Assembly: GCF_030409685.1 (NCBI RefSeq)
Contig: NZ_JAUFQJ010000008.1
Location: 124,001-188,000, forward strand
Direction of reading: 5' to 3'
DNA: 64,000 bases
Source: Ferruginibacter paludis
GTDB lineage: Bacteria > Bacteroidota > Bacteroidia > Chitinophagales > Chitinophagaceae
In this document: positions 53,939 through 62,845 of the stretch, piece by piece
Position numbering within the stretch: the stretch's first letter is position 1
Layout: each line of letters starts with the position of its first letter
Notes under the pieces: model-generated
Told to the model about the DNA's origin: nothing
Database searches by the model: none
Seen by the model: the letters and a program-made list of their open reading frames with translations, nothing else
Made by a program: the position numbers and the translations under genes

Positions 53939-54098
53939 AATCATCATTCTCCTTTAAATAAAAACGATACCTCTCCTTTATACCGGGCTTGTAAAGCAAA
54001 TTCCAAATTGCCGTTAACATCCAGGAAACAATTCATTGAATTGATTAACATCCGGTAAACAATCTCCGGATTTTATATCCTATACATTTGCCTCCTCA
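53939..54098 (+). promoter_or_regulatory. Control region of the metal-efflux locus
   Basis: The 160-base gap holds two 19-base direct repeats, TTAACATCCAGGAAACAAT at 54014-54032 and TTAACATCCGGTAAACAAT at 54045-54063 (period 31 bases, two mismatches). A -7 box TACATTTG follows at 54083-54090. The ATG of the next gene is only 8 bases after the -7 box. The repeats look like operator sites for a metal-responsive regulator. Confidence 0.6.
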
Positions 54099-54467
54099 AT
54101 GAAAAGGTTCTTCATATTTATATTGTTAGTCTGTCACATGAACGCATCCATGTTTCTTCCGCAGATTGCGGAAGATGACTTGTATGATTCCTGCGGTAAA
54201 CAGCTGGATGATGTTAACAGTGTGATCGAATATTTCCAGGTGGCTCTGGGTTACGATCACCACGTAGATGATGAGGATGATGATAACGGTCAAAATTTTC
54301 ACCTGGTAAAAAATGTTGAATGCAATTTTCAGCAATGTTATTTTGCTCCAGAGCCTGCCATAGTCTCATCAGTTTCGCCACCTGTTTTTTATCATACCGA
54401 CGAACGCAACTTTCGATCAATCTCCATGGATATTATTAGTCCACCTCCCGATTTATTATCCATATAA
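54099..54467 (+). CDS. Small exported His/Asp-rich protein before the metal-efflux genes
   Basis: This 122-residue protein has an N-terminal hydrophobic signal (about 3-18). The mature part contains the acidic, histidine-bearing stretch YDHHVDDEDDDNGQNFH (about 52-68), plus two Cys near ECNFQQCYF. No family is recognised with certainty. Its position 121 bases before a TolC-type gene and directly behind a regulated promoter suggests a periplasmic metal-binding or sensing role (inference). The ATG lies 8 bases after the -7 box, so the message may be leaderless. Confidence 0.65.
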   Translation: MKRFFIFILLVCHMNASMFLPQIAEDDLYDSCGKQLDDVNSVIEYFQVALGYDHHVDDEDDDNGQNFHLVKNVECNFQQCYFAPEPAIVSSVSPPVFYHTDERNFRSISMDIISPPPDLLSI

Positions 54468-54588
54468 TTGAAATGCAGCTTTTCTGACACTGGTCAGGAT
54501 GCTTGCAAATTCTATAGTTATCCCCGTACTTTATACCATCGTCAGGCAGAAATATTCCTGAACGTTATTTTTTATTAATCATTTTAAC

Positions 54589-55866
54589 ATGAACCACAAA
54601 AGCCAATGGCTAACCAGCCTGTTGGTTATGCTGTTATTTTCCAGCCTGCGCTTGCATGCACAGGATACATTGCGCATAACCCTTCCGGAAGCAGAAAAAC
54701 AGTTTCTTCAAAAAAACCTGGACCTCCTCGCAGAGAAGTACAATATTGATATTGCCAGGGCACAGGTGATACAAGCCAGGTTATACAGCAATCCCAACTT
54801 TTCATTCAACGGCAATATTTACAATCCGCAGAATAAAAAAATCGCAGATGTTAGCAATAAAACCGGCGAGTACATTATTGGTCTGCAACAATTGATAAGG
54901 GTAGCCGGCAAGCGAAATAAAGAAATAAAACTGGCTGAAACCAGCACCCGGCTTAGTGAAAATCGCTTTTTTGACCTGTTGAGAACCCTGCGTTTTTCTT
55001 TAAGAAGTAATTTTTATAACGCCTATTACCTGCAAAATTCTATCAGTGCCTATAACGATCAGATTGCCTCTTTAGAAAGCCTGAGCGCATCTTATGAAGC
55101 GTTAAAAACAAAAGGTGTTGTTACCCTCAAAGATGCAATCCGTATTAAATCCCTGCTGTATAGTTTAAAAGCTGAACAAAACGGATTACAGAACCAGTTA
55201 AATGACATAGAAGCAGAGCTGAAAATATTGTTACAGGATAATAAAACCTGGTTTGTTTCCACGGTAGAAAAAAATGATGCACTGGCAGTTTCCTTCAAAC
55301 AAATGAAGCTGCCTGATTTGGTTGATACTGCCTATGAGAACAGGTTCGATTTAAAGCTTGCAGAAAATAACCTGTTGTACAACCAGCAAAACCTGGCCTT
55401 ACAAAAAGCCATGGCAAAGCCAGATATCACGCTGGGCGCCCAGTTTGATAAACGCGGCAGTTTTGTAGACAATGCCTCCTTCTTTAATGTGGCTATCGAC
55501 CTGCCGTTTTTTAACCGCAACCAGGGCAATATTAAAGCTGCAAAAATCAATATCGATCAGAGTAAAGTTGTACTGAACCAACAAAGACTTACGGTTGAAA
55601 ACGAAGTGCAATCGGCGTACACAAAAGCATTGAATACAGACAAAATGCTGCAGTCAATTGACCCGGCATTCAGGGATGAATTTGAAAATTTATTAAAAGC
55701 TGTTTCTCAAAATTTTCAAAAGAAAAATATCAGCCTGATTGATTTTACAGATTTCAATGAATCATACAAGAATAATATTTTACAGATTAATGAGCTGCAA
55801 AATCAAAAAATGCAGGCCATCGAAACCCTGAATTTTATCATCGGTAAAACCATCTTAAACAATTAA
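54589..55866 (+). CDS. TolC/CzcC-type outer-membrane efflux protein
   Basis: The protein has 425 residues, a signal peptide (about 1-24, ending LRLHAQ) and two helical hairpin repeats of the outer-membrane efflux protein family. These include LPEAEKQFLQKNLDLLAEKY and NPNFSFNGNIYNPQNKK, with LRFSLRSNFYNAYYLQNSIS and the matching second repeat near 290-400. It is the outer-membrane channel of the RND complex with the two downstream genes. The next gene starts 9 bases after its stop. Confidence 0.93.
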   Translation: MNHKSQWLTSLLVMLLFSSLRLHAQDTLRITLPEAEKQFLQKNLDLLAEKYNIDIARAQVIQARLYSNPNFSFNGNIYNPQNKKIADVSNKTGEYIIGLQQLIRVAGKRNKEIKLAETSTRLSENRFFDLLRTLRFSLRSNFYNAYYLQNSISAYNDQIASLESLSASYEALKTKGVVTLKDAIRIKSLLYSLKAEQNGLQNQLNDIEAELKILLQDNKTWFVSTVEKNDALAVSFKQMKLPDLVDTAYENRFDLKLAENNLLYNQQNLALQKAMAKPDITLGAQFDKRGSFVDNASFFNVAIDLPFFNRNQGNIKAAKINIDQSKVVLNQQRLTVENEVQSAYTKALNTDKMLQSIDPAFRDEFENLLKAVSQNFQKKNISLIDFTDFNESYKNNILQINELQNQKMQAIETLNFIIGKTILNN

Positions 55867-55875
55867 TTCAATACA

Positions 55876-56952
55876 ATGAAAGCATTAATTATTTCTGTAC
55901 TTATTACGCTCTCTGTTTTTTTTATTTCCTGCAAAGGTCATAAGGAAGAAGCTGCCGCAGCGATCCCGGCCATATCAGACAGCCTGGTTAAAAACGTACA
56001 GACAGCACCAGCAATAGTGGAAGATGCAAGTGATATCATTAAACTGAATGGTAAAATTGAAGCGAACGAAAACAAACAGGCCAAAGTATTTTCCCTGGTA
56101 AGCGGCCGGGTAACTGCTTTGAAAGTTGAACTGGGCGATTATGTACACAAGGGCCAGGTGCTGGCTGTGATAAAAAGTACAGAAGTGGCCGGCTATACCA
56201 ATGATTTATCGAACGCAGAATCAAATGTTACCATGGCAAAAAAAGCCATGGAGACCAGCAAGGATTTATACGACAGCAAGCTGGCCACCGAACAGGATTA
56301 CCTCACCGCCAAAATTGCTTACAACAAAGCATTGTCTGAATTAAACAGGGTAAAAGAAGTGTCTGCCATTACCGGCGGTAAAAGTTCTGCTTATACGGTT
56401 ACTGCTCCTTTAAATGGTTTTATAATAGAAAAGAATATCACCAATGCTTCTGAAGTAAGGGCTGATAACAATACCAATTTATTTGCCATCGCCGATTTAT
56501 CCAACGTTTGGGTAATGGCGAATGTGTACGAAGCGGATATGGATAATATACACCTGGGTGACATGGTAAAAGTGAACACCCTTGCCAATTCAGAAAAAGA
56601 ATATGCGGGTAAAATAGATAAAATATACAATGTGCTGGATCCTGCTACAAGAACAATGAAAGTGCGCATCAGCATGGATAACCCGGGCACTGTTTTAAAA
56701 CCCGAAATGTTTGCGACAGTTACCGTAAATGTAAAAGGAAAAACAAGCCGGCTTTCTATTCCGGCCCAGGCCATTGTAATGGACAACAGTAAAAACTATG
56801 TGGTGGTAAAAAAAGATAATAAGCTGGAAGTGCAGGAGGTGAACCTGCTGCGGCGGATTGATAACAAAGCCTACATCTCCGGCCTGGCAGAAGGCGCACA
56901 GGTGGTTACCAACTCGCAGGTATTTCTTTACCAGGCATTGATCACTAAATAA
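55876..56952 (+). CDS. RND efflux periplasmic adaptor (CzcB/HlyD type)
   Basis: This is a 358-residue lipoprotein; the signal ends VFFISCKGH, with Cys19. The membrane-fusion-protein layout is complete: barrel-lipoyl part VSGRVTALKVELGDYVHKGQ, helical hairpin SNAESNVTMAKKAMETSKDL, then NVWVMANVYEADMDNIHLGD and a C-terminal domain with QAIVMDNSKNYVVVKKDN. It links the TolC-type channel to the inner-membrane pump. A 9-base gap from the upstream gene and 11-base gap to the pump show one operon. Confidence 0.94.
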   Translation: MKALIISVLITLSVFFISCKGHKEEAAAAIPAISDSLVKNVQTAPAIVEDASDIIKLNGKIEANENKQAKVFSLVSGRVTALKVELGDYVHKGQVLAVIKSTEVAGYTNDLSNAESNVTMAKKAMETSKDLYDSKLATEQDYLTAKIAYNKALSELNRVKEVSAITGGKSSAYTVTAPLNGFIIEKNITNASEVRADNNTNLFAIADLSNVWVMANVYEADMDNIHLGDMVKVNTLANSEKEYAGKIDKIYNVLDPATRTMKVRISMDNPGTVLKPEMFATVTVNVKGKTSRLSIPAQAIVMDNSKNYVVVKKDNKLEVQEVNLLRRIDNKAYISGLAEGAQVVTNSQVFLYQALITK

Positions 56953-56963
56953 TCAACCACACT

Positions 56964-59900
56964 ATGTTTAAAGCTATCAAAAAAGTCATCGCTTTTTCTT
57001 TAAAGAATAAGCTGTTTATATTCTTTGCTACCATCGTATTAATCATATGGGGCGTTATTTCTTTCAGAAATATTCCGATAGAAGCTTTTCCGGATGTTAC
57101 CAATACTCAGATCACTATCATCACACAGTGGCCGGGCCGCAGCGGTGAAGAAGTGGAAAAATTTGTTACCATACCGATTGAAGTAGCCATGAACCCGATC
57201 CAGAAAAAAACATCGGTGCGTTCCACCACCGTTTTTGGATTGTCTGTTGTAAAAATAATTTTTGAAGATGATGTAGATGATGCCTTCGCCAGGCAACAGG
57301 TAAACAATATGCTGAGAGATATTGATCTGCCTGAAAATGCATCCCCTAATATACAGCCCCCTACCGGACCAACCGGTGAGATATTTCGTTATACATTAAC
57401 CAGCAATTCCAAAACAGTAAAAGAATTGAAGACACTGCAGGACTGGGTGATTGAACGGCAGTTTCTCGGCGTACCCGGTGTGGGTGACGTAGTAAGTTTT
57501 GGCGGTGAAGTGAAAACCTATGAAATAAAAGTGAATCCGTTAAAGCTGGCATCTTATAACATCACACCGCTGGATGTATACACGGCCGCTGCAAAAAGTA
57601 ATATTAATGTAGGCGGCGATGTGATAGTAGACAATTCTCAGTCTTATGTTGTAAGGGGTATTGGATTACTCAATAACGTGGAAGAAATCGGCAATATTAT
57701 TGTCACCAATATTAACGGAACTCCCATACTGGTAAAGGATGTAGCAGATGTAGACATTTCGCAACTGCCCCGTTTGGGCCAGGTAGGCAGGGATGCACAA
57801 AATGATGTGGTAGAGGGCATCATTGTGATGCGCAAAGGAGAAAATCCCAGTGAAGTCATCAAACGGGTACAGGCTAAAATTACTTACCTGAACGAAAAGA
57901 TACTGCCGGCTGATGTTAAAATCAATACATTTTACAACCGCAACGACCTGATTGATTTTGCTACAGAAACAGTGCTGCACAATATGCTGGAAGGGATCAT
58001 TTTCGTGACCGTAATTGTGTTTCTTTTCATGGCGGACTGGCGAACGACTGTTATAGTGGCGATTGTTATACCGCTGGCCCTGCTGTTTGCATTCATTTGT
58101 TTAACCTTAAAAGGAATGAGCGCCAACCTGCTTTCCATGGGAGCGATTGACTTTGGTATCATCATCGACGGAGCTGTAGTAATGGTGGAAGGTATTTTTG
58201 TAATACTGGATCGCAAGGCACATGATGTCGGAATGAAACGTTTCAACCTGTTGTCTAAACTGGGTATTATAAAAAATACAGGCGGCGAATTGGGGAAAGC
58301 CATCTTCTTCAGCAAGCTGATTATAATCGCTGCGTTGTTACCCATTTTTTCATTCCAGAAGGTAGAAGGCAAAATGTTTTCGCCGCTGGCCTGGACACTT
58401 GGTTTTGCATTACTGGGAGCACTGCTGCTAACACTCACACTCGTGCCATTGCTGAGCAGTATTTTGTTACGCAAAAACGTAAAGGAAAAACACAATCCTT
58501 TCACAGAAGCTTTGACGAACGGTATCATGAAAATGTTTTCCTGGACCTATCATCATAAGCGCATCACGTTACTTATTGGCGGTGCATTGGTGGTAGTAGG
58601 TTTATTCTTCTTTAAATTTCTTGGTACAGAATTTTTACCTGAACTGGATGAAGGAGCTATCTACATAAGAGCCACTTGCCCTTTAAGTGTTTCGCTCGAT
58701 GATTCCCGGGATATTGCCAATAAGATGCGTGCGCTGATCCGCCAGTTTCCGGAAGTAAAACAGGTGATGTCGCAAACCGGCCGGCCTAATGACGGAACCG
58801 ATGCTACCGGCTTTTACAACATTGAATTTCACGTAGACATCTATCCTAAAAAGCAATGGAAAAGCGGCCTTTCAAAAGAGCAGCTGGTGGATGAAATGCA
58901 AAGAAAACTCGCGGTATTCCCTGGTATTGATTTAAACTTTTCGCAGCCCATCATGGACAATGTGGAAGAAGCCGTTTCAGGTGTAAAAGGCTCACTGGTA
59001 GTGAAAATTTATGGTGACACCTTATCTTATACCGAACAAAAAGCCAACGAAGTATTCGCTGTAATGAAAGACATAAAAGGGGTTGAAGATTTGGGTGTAA
59101 TAAGGAACATTGGCCAGCCGGAACTGAGGATAGATCTTGACCAGAATAAAATGGCCTTGTACGGTGTAACCACGGCAGATGCCAATGCAATCATAGAAAT
59201 GGCGATTGGCGGAAAAGCCATCTCGCAAATTTATGAAGGTGAAAAAAAGTTTCAGCTACGGCTGCGGTATAAAGAAGGCTACCGCGACAATGCAGAAGCC
59301 ATCAGTAATTTGATGGTCCCTACCCTTCGCGGATCACAGATTCCAATTAAAAGTATCGCTACCATTCAGCGCCTTACCGGCCCCAGTATTATTTTCAGGG
59401 ATGATAACCGCAGATACAGTGCGGTGAAGTTTTCTGTTCGTGGCCGCGATATGGGCAGTACGATTGCGGAAGCGCAGCAAAAAGTAGATAAAGCAGTTCA
59501 CCTGGATAAGGGATATGAAATGCAGTGGGCGGGCGATTTTGAAAACCAGCAAAGAGCTACCAAACGTCTGGGGCAGGTAGTGCCCATCAGTTTGTTGCTG
59601 ATATTTTTAATATTGTTTATCATGTTTGGCAATGTAAAAGATGCTGGCATGGTATTGTTAAATGTACCTTTTGCCATCATCGGCGGTATTGCCGCCTTGT
59701 TGGTAACCGGAACTAATTTCAGCATCTCAGCGGGTATAGGCTTTATTGCATTGTTTGGTATTTGTATACAGAATGGTGTAATTCTCATTACGGTATTTAA
59801 AAACAACCTGCAAAAAATTAAAAAAAGTGAGTTCACCCATCACTCACTGGAAACCGCCATTATTGAGGGTGTAAAAACAAGGGTAAGACCGGTTGTGATG

Positions 59901-60086
59901 ACGGCACTGATGGCTGCAATTGGACTGATGCCAGCTGCCTTGTCGCATGGCATTGGTTCTGAAACATCCAAGCCGTTGGCCATAGTGGTAATTGGAGGTT
60001 TGATTACCGCTACTGTACTCACGCTGCTGGTGTTTCCATTGTTCTTTTATTTGGGATATAGAAAATTAGGCCAGGAAATGGATTAA
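56964..60086 (+). CDS. czcA: CzcA/CusA-type heavy-metal RND efflux pump
   Basis: This 1040-residue inner-membrane pump has 12 transmembrane helices and two large periplasmic loops. The opening FRNIPIEAFPDVTNTQITII and GEEVEKFVTIPIEVAMNPI are diagnostic of heavy-metal RND proteins. The proton-relay motif in TM4 reads DFGIIIDGAVVMVEG, with Asp396, Asp402 and Glu409. The D-D-E pattern is that of divalent-cation pumps (Zn, Co, Cd, Ni classes) and differs from the CusA type for Cu/Ag (established knowledge). It completes the operon and is followed by a strong terminator. Confidence 0.96.
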   Translation: MFKAIKKVIAFSLKNKLFIFFATIVLIIWGVISFRNIPIEAFPDVTNTQITIITQWPGRSGEEVEKFVTIPIEVAMNPIQKKTSVRSTTVFGLSVVKIIFEDDVDDAFARQQVNNMLRDIDLPENASPNIQPPTGPTGEIFRYTLTSNSKTVKELKTLQDWVIERQFLGVPGVGDVVSFGGEVKTYEIKVNPLKLASYNITPLDVYTAAAKSNINVGGDVIVDNSQSYVVRGIGLLNNVEEIGNIIVTNINGTPILVKDVADVDISQLPRLGQVGRDAQNDVVEGIIVMRKGENPSEVIKRVQAKITYLNEKILPADVKINTFYNRNDLIDFATETVLHNMLEGIIFVTVIVFLFMADWRTTVIVAIVIPLALLFAFICLTLKGMSANLLSMGAIDFGIIIDGAVVMVEGIFVILDRKAHDVGMKRFNLLSKLGIIKNTGGELGKAIFFSKLIIIAALLPIFSFQKVEGKMFSPLAWTLGFALLGALLLTLTLVPLLSSILLRKNVKEKHNPFTEALTNGIMKMFSWTYHHKRITLLIGGALVVVGLFFFKFLGTEFLPELDEGAIYIRATCPLSVSLDDSRDIANKMRALIRQFPEVKQVMSQTGRPNDGTDATGFYNIEFHVDIYPKKQWKSGLSKEQLVDEMQRKLAVFPGIDLNFSQPIMDNVEEAVSGVKGSLVVKIYGDTLSYTEQKANEVFAVMKDIKGVEDLGVIRNIGQPELRIDLDQNKMALYGVTTADANAIIEMAIGGKAISQIYEGEKKFQLRLRYKEGYRDNAEAISNLMVPTLRGSQIPIKSIATIQRLTGPSIIFRDDNRRYSAVKFSVRGRDMGSTIAEAQQKVDKAVHLDKGYEMQWAGDFENQQRATKRLGQVVPISLLLIFLILFIMFGNVKDAGMVLLNVPFAIIGGIAALLVTGTNFSISAGIGFIALFGICIQNGVILITVFKNNLQKIKKSEFTHHSLETAIIEGVKTRVRPVVMTALMAAIGLMPAALSHGIGSETSKPLAIVVIGGLITATVLTLLVFPLFFYLGYRKLGQEMD

Positions 60087-60094
60087 TATTCTTT

Positions 60095-60124
60095 GCAGGA
60101 TGAAACGCTATTGTTTCATCCTGC
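60095..60124 (+). terminator. Rho-independent terminator after the efflux operon
   Basis: GCAGGATGAAAC pairs perfectly with GTTTCATCCTGC around a 6-base loop, followed by ATTATTTTTTG. It separates the efflux operon from the XRE gene. Confidence 0.92.
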
Positions 60125-60178
60125 ATTATTTTTTGTTACAAAAAAAAACTTCATTATTTATCTGCTTAAAGCGGTTGT

Positions 60179-60544
60179 ATGCATAAGATTAAAACAAGGG
60201 GCTTACAAAACCTGGTTGCCCAAAATATTATTGAACTGCGAAAGAAAAAAAACATTTTACAAAAAGACCTGGCAATTCAACTGGGCATCAAAACAAAAGA
60301 ACTTTCCCTTATTGAAAACGGGCACGTTGATCTGCCATTATCCATGCTGGAAAAACTGGCAGTAATATTTAAAGTTCCGGTAGAGGTTTTTTTGCTGCCG
60401 TTAACATCCAATGACAGGCGGGATGAGCCTTTTATCGACAAGGCCAGGCTACTGGATACCATCGATAAAAGCAAACTGAATTTTGTACTCAACCTGCTGG
60501 ATATATTTATTGACAATAAATTAGAACCGCAACGCATCGCCTAA
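60179..60544 (+). CDS. XRE family helix-turn-helix regulator
   Basis: This 121-residue protein has an HTH_3 domain (about residues 10-72): NIIELRKKKNILQKDLAIQL, then GIKTKELSLIENGHVDLPLS and MLEKLAVIFKVPVEVFLLP. The C-terminal part has no recognised domain. Its position behind the metal-efflux terminator does not prove control of that operon; it is convergent with the MFS gene across 19 bases. Confidence 0.9.
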   Translation: MHKIKTRGLQNLVAQNIIELRKKKNILQKDLAIQLGIKTKELSLIENGHVDLPLSMLEKLAVIFKVPVEVFLLPLTSNDRRDEPFIDKARLLDTIDKSKLNFVLNLLDIFIDNKLEPQRIA

Positions 60545-60563
60545 CGATGCCGGTTTGACGTGT

Positions 60564-61811
60564 TTACACTTTTTTGTTCCTGACAGCTACAAGTGTTAAT
60601 ACGGCTGCCAGCAATAAAGAGCCTGCCATAAAAATATACGACGCATTAAAACTGCCTGTCTTTCCATTGAGGTATCCAACCAAATAAGCTCCTGCAAAGG
60701 ATCCCAGTGCACCGAAACTGTTGATTAAAGCAATGGCTCCGCCTGCAACATTCCCCGGCAAAATTTCTGTAATGATGGCAAAGAAAGGCCCGTATGGTGC
60801 ATACATTGCACCGCCGGCGATGATCAGTAAAATAAAGGATATCCAAAAATGATTTGGGCCTACCAGGTAAGAACCATAAAAAGCAATGGCACCAACTAAC
60901 AGAAACGGCCATACGAAAATTTTCCTTCGAAGTGTTTTGTCGGAAAAATAAGATGTCGCCAGCATGCTGATGATAGCAAGCAGGTAAGGTACGGCAGAAA
61001 GCCATCCGGTATGAACGATATTGCTGTTGGGTGCTGCGTTGATAATGGAAGGCAGCCACATCACAAAACCATATACACCAATACTCCAGCAGGCGTATTG
61101 CAGGCAAAGTAAAATCACCGTCTTGGAACGAAACGCCGCGGCATAATTTTTAACCGGTTTGATGTCCGCCTGCTCCAGCAGCAACTGCCCGGCCAGTGCT
61201 TCTTTTTCGCCTCCTGTTAGCCATTTGGCATCGGCAGGCTGATCATTTACCAGCCGCCACCAGAAAAAAGCCCAGATGATAGCAGGCAATCCTTCCAGGA
61301 TAAACATCCACCGCCAGCCGGCCGACCTTATTAAATAGCCGGATAAAACAGACATCCATAGTATGGTTACCGGGTTGCCTAAAATTAAAAAAGTATTGGC
61401 TTTGGAACGTTCGGTTTTTGTAAACCACCGGCTTAAAAAAATCAGCATTGCCGGCATCACGGCACTCTCCACAACACCCAGCATAAAACGGATTACGATC
61501 AGTGCATTTACATTGCTGATAAGACCGGTTGCGGTAGCCAGCCCGCCCCACAATATCAATGACCAGAAAATTAATTTCCTGGCACTTTGATTGGCGGCGT
61601 ACAAGGCCCCGGGAATCTGAAAAAAGAAATACCCCAGGAAAAACAAGGAACCCAGCAAGGAAGAAGTAGCGGCGGTGATATGAAGGTCTTTGCCCATGCC
61701 GCCTGCTGTGGCAAAGCCAAAATTGGCACGGTCAAGATAGGCAAGACTATAGGTAATAAAAGCAACGGGAATTAACCGGATCCATCTGCGCTTTGCGATT
61801 GTATTTTCCAT
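60564..61811 (-). CDS. MFS transporter, anion:cation symporter (ACS) family
   Basis: This 415-residue protein has 12 transmembrane helices. It shows the ACS pattern IPVAFITYSLAYLDRANFGF, GSLFFLGYFFFQIPGALYAA and GVVESAVMPAMLIFLSRWFTKTERSKA (the loop 2-3 and 4-5 motifs). ACS members import organic anions such as sugar acids, pantothenate or aromatic acids. It is the last gene of the run RraA-RraA-MFS on the minus strand, 59 bases after the second RraA gene, so it probably moves the substrate or product of those enzymes. Confidence 0.93.
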   Translation of the reverse strand: MENTIAKRRWIRLIPVAFITYSLAYLDRANFGFATAGGMGKDLHITAATSSLLGSLFFLGYFFFQIPGALYAANQSARKLIFWSLILWGGLATATGLISNVNALIVIRFMLGVVESAVMPAMLIFLSRWFTKTERSKANTFLILGNPVTILWMSVLSGYLIRSAGWRWMFILEGLPAIIWAFFWWRLVNDQPADAKWLTGGEKEALAGQLLLEQADIKPVKNYAAAFRSKTVILLCLQYACWSIGVYGFVMWLPSIINAAPNSNIVHTGWLSAVPYLLAIISMLATSYFSDKTLRRKIFVWPFLLVGAIAFYGSYLVGPNHFWISFILLIIAGGAMYAPYGPFFAIITEILPGNVAGGAIALINSFGALGSFAGAYLVGYLNGKTGSFNASYIFMAGSLLLAAVLTLVAVRNKKV

Positions 61812-61870
61812 CAGCAGGTAAGTATCATTTTATTTTACTTCAAAATTTACTTTATTTAACCGGCTGCAAA

Positions 61871-62803
61871 TTACCAGGTTCTTTTGCTCATTAATTTATC
61901 CAGTTCTGCCTTTGTCATTTTACCCAGTTCAGGATGCAGATCAAGCCATTTTAAAAATTCCGCTTTTATCTCATCCGTCCACTGGCTGTCTACCTGCCCG
62001 GTGGAATAGCGTTTTGTTTTCACCATTTCAAAACCAAATTTATCTTTACGGATAACAAACTCTGCGGTACTAATTACCTGTTCTGCCAAATGTGCCGGAA
62101 CAAACAATACACCCTCTCCCCTTGCAATAACAAGGTCGCCCGGCAATACCATAACGTTACCGAGACGGATAGGTGTATTCAATCCCATCAGCACCATTTC
62201 TTCTAAAAATGAAGGATGAAAATCACGTACAAATGCGTTAAAACCATCCATCTCTTTTATTTCCTGCAAGTCTCTTGCGGCGCCATTAAAAATCACACCG
62301 TTTCCTGATTTACTAAAAATAGAAGTGGCCAGCGTGGAGCCCATCAAAGTACCGCCACCAATCTTTCCAAAACCATCTGCCACATATACGTCTCCTTTTA
62401 CCAGTGTTTCAATAGGCCACGAATTGGTATTTCCTTTTCTTCCATCCCGGCTGATTCCCCGTGCTTTGATATTCTTTTCCACATCTGGCCGGCTGGGCAT
62501 AAACATAGCCGTTACGGCTCTGCCGATGACAGGTACATCCTCTTTAACCATCTTCCATCCACCTTCAAACTGGTTCACATAACCTTCGTTTTTTAATACG
62601 GTCCAGGCATCATCAATATTGATGTGCTTTGCTCTTTCCAGCAAATCATCTGCAACTTTCGGCCGTCCGTCTGCAAAGCGCTCTCCCTTCCATTCTGAAG
62701 TAAGAAAAATCAATTCTTCTTTAGACATGGTTTGTGCCATCAAAATGTTGTTACAGCAAACGCTTATAAAAAGAAATACAACAACAGCGGTGATTAATTT
62801 CAT
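61871..62803 (-). CDS. Exported RraA-family protein, copy 2
   Basis: The protein has 310 residues and a signal peptide (about 1-24, CCNNILMAQ). An extension precedes the RraA-like fold, which contains GDVYVADGFGKIGGGTLMGS and IFNGAARDLQEI. Arg177 and Asp178 match the Arg-Asp pair that binds substrate and metal in HMG/CHA aldolases of this fold. RraA proteins are usually cytoplasmic, so the leader is unusual. It is similar over its length to the upstream copy and lies 42 bases behind it; the exact reaction (aldolase, decarboxylase, hydratase) is unknown. Confidence 0.88.
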   Translation of the reverse strand: MKLITAVVVFLFISVCCNNILMAQTMSKEELIFLTSEWKGERFADGRPKVADDLLERAKHINIDDAWTVLKNEGYVNQFEGGWKMVKEDVPVIGRAVTAMFMPSRPDVEKNIKARGISRDGRKGNTNSWPIETLVKGDVYVADGFGKIGGGTLMGSTLATSIFSKSGNGVIFNGAARDLQEIKEMDGFNAFVRDFHPSFLEEMVLMGLNTPIRLGNVMVLPGDLVIARGEGVLFVPAHLAEQVISTAEFVIRKDKFGFEMVKTKRYSTGQVDSQWTDEIKAEFLKWLDLHPELGKMTKAELDKLMSKRTW

Positions 62804-62845
62804 TATTCAATTTTTACAAAATCATTGGGGTAAGTCATGTTAAAA

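Noticed and set aside
57932..58528. Minus-strand open frame of 198 codons inside the metal RND pump gene
   Set aside because: It lies opposite the conserved transmembrane and loop part of the pump; no start context or family match is visible.
60179..60544. XRE gene as the regulator of the upstream metal-efflux operon
   Set aside because: A strong terminator separates it and nothing in the repeats points to an XRE site; the link is unsupported.
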